From Candidatus Manganitrophaceae bacterium (GTDB lineage Bacteria; Nitrospirota; Nitrospiria; SBBL01; Manganitrophaceae), in assembly GCA_004297235.1 (NCBI GenBank), contig SCUR01000481.1, forward strand, positions 1 through 7,121: 7,121 nucleotides of DNA. The letters are read 5' to 3'. Within the stretch, counting starts at the first letter, position 1, and each line of letters starts with the position of its first letter. Positions 6,810-7,121 of the stretch are shown one piece after another. A program made the translations under genes and the position numbers. The notes beneath the pieces were generated by a model. That model was not told the origin of the DNA and ran no database searches. It worked only from the letters and a program-made list of their open reading frames with translations.

Positions 6810-6938
6810 CTAAATCCACTTGGGATCGATTCCAGCCTTAGCAAGGGTCGTGAGGGATACCTTACCCGTTTTCGATTGACTGTGTCTATGATGGAGTCCT
6901 AAAATGGCGCTGTTTTTAGTAAAGCAGGCTAGGTTCCT
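6810..6938 (-). pseudogene. Possible coding remnant (42 codons, no start)
   Basis: The minus strand holds an open stretch bounded by TGA (6941-6939) and TAG (6812-6810) with no ATG, GTG or TTG start in frame. Its last part reads TGKVSLTTLAKAGIDPKWI and looks protein-like rather than random, with GLHHRHS further upstream. I do not recognise the family. HicA-type toxins share a similar GSHH...LRQAGI flavour, but the resemblance is too slight to assign. The position immediately 3' of a tRNA gene and the lower G/C content fit a leftover of imported DNA. A 42-codon open stretch can also occur by chance. Confidence 0.22.
6876..6905 (+). promoter_or_regulatory. Sigma70-type promoter of the right-hand lipoprotein gene
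   Basis: TTGACT (6876-6881) and TAAAAT (6900-6905) each match five of six consensus bases and are spaced 18 bp. Transcription would start near 6912, giving a leader of about 50 bases before ATG 6961. The -10 box covers the in-frame ATG at 6904, which argues against that codon as the start of the protein. Confidence 0.6.
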
Positions 6939-6960
6939 TCAACTATCGGACAATAAAGTT

Positions 6961-7121
6961 ATGATGAAATGGATCGTCGTCGGATGGGTTGCTCTCTTTG
7001 TGTTGGGATGTGCGGCGGCGCCCCTTTCGCCGGAGAAAAAGGAGAGGTTCTATCCGGCGGATTATGACAGGACATGGAATGCGGTTTTGGATGTGCTGAA
7101 CGAACGGGTTCTGCCGCTGAG
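6961..7121 (+). CDS. Lipoprotein of unknown function (N-terminal part only)
   Basis: The first 53 codons of a gene that runs off the right edge. Residues 1-17 are a compact lipoprotein signal, MMKWIVVGWVALFVLGC, with lipobox VLGC and Cys17. Residue +2 is Ala, so outer-membrane sorting is possible. The mature start contains YPADYDRTWNAVLDVLNE (30-47), a pattern seen at the beginning of the folded domain in several small bacterial envelope lipoproteins of unknown function. I cannot name the family from this fragment. An in-frame ATG at 6904 has a GGAG seven bases upstream, but a good promoter -10 box overlaps it, and starting at 6961 gives a normal signal peptide. No clear Shine-Dalgarno precedes 6961. 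It is transcribed separately from the operon to its left. Confidence 0.72.
   Translation, partial: MMKWIVVGWVALFVLGCAAAPLSPEKKERFYPADYDRTWNAVLDVLNERVLPL

Noticed and set aside
1..7121. CRISPR array, transposase or integrase gene, riboswitch
   Set aside because: No regularly spaced direct repeats, no recognisable mobile-element protein and no known riboswitch pattern seen on either strand.

Overview
The window reads as chromosome of a GC-rich Gram-negative (diderm) bacterium. This rests on four lipoprotein signal peptides and one Sec signal peptide in five consecutive genes, a further lipoprotein at the right edge, strong G/C preference at third codon positions, and a tRNA gene with an encoded CCA end. 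The phylum cannot be fixed from the sequence. A Nitrospirota- or Deltaproteobacteria-like genome is only a guess.

Layout. Positions 1-6499 hold five genes on the minus strand, transcribed right to left. In transcription order they are a PHP-domain phosphoesterase lipoprotein (6499-5330), a secreted ceramidase-like hydrolase with two EF-hand-like loops (5321-3585), a second, divergent ceramidase-like lipoprotein (3496-2099), a Tat-type lipoprotein of an uncharacterised, probably (alpha/alpha)-barrel family (2102-747), and an alpha/beta-hydrolase lipoprotein (725 to beyond the left edge). Gaps are -4, 21 or about 88 bp, so one operon is likely. The 88-bp gap is largely filled by an imperfect palindromic repeat (about 3521-3618) that also forms the last codons and stop of the upstream ceramidase-like gene.

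To the right, on the plus strand, lie a complete tRNA-Leu(CAA) gene (6671-6757) with a plausible promoter, a short stretch visibly richer in A/T that may hold a coding remnant on the minus strand (6810-6938), a good sigma70-type promoter (6876-6905), and the first 53 codons of another lipoprotein gene (6961 to the right edge).

Working together. All five operon products carry export signals. Four are predicted or likely hydrolases: a phosphoesterase, two amidases of the ceramidase superfamily and an alpha/beta hydrolase. The fifth has an architecture typical of carbohydrate-active enzymes. A reasonable inference is a cell-envelope system that takes apart an amide-, ester- and phosphate-containing molecule such as a sphingolipid-like, N-acyl-amino lipid or glycolipid substrate. 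The substrate cannot be read from the sequence. I see no transporter, regulator or mobile-element gene in the window.
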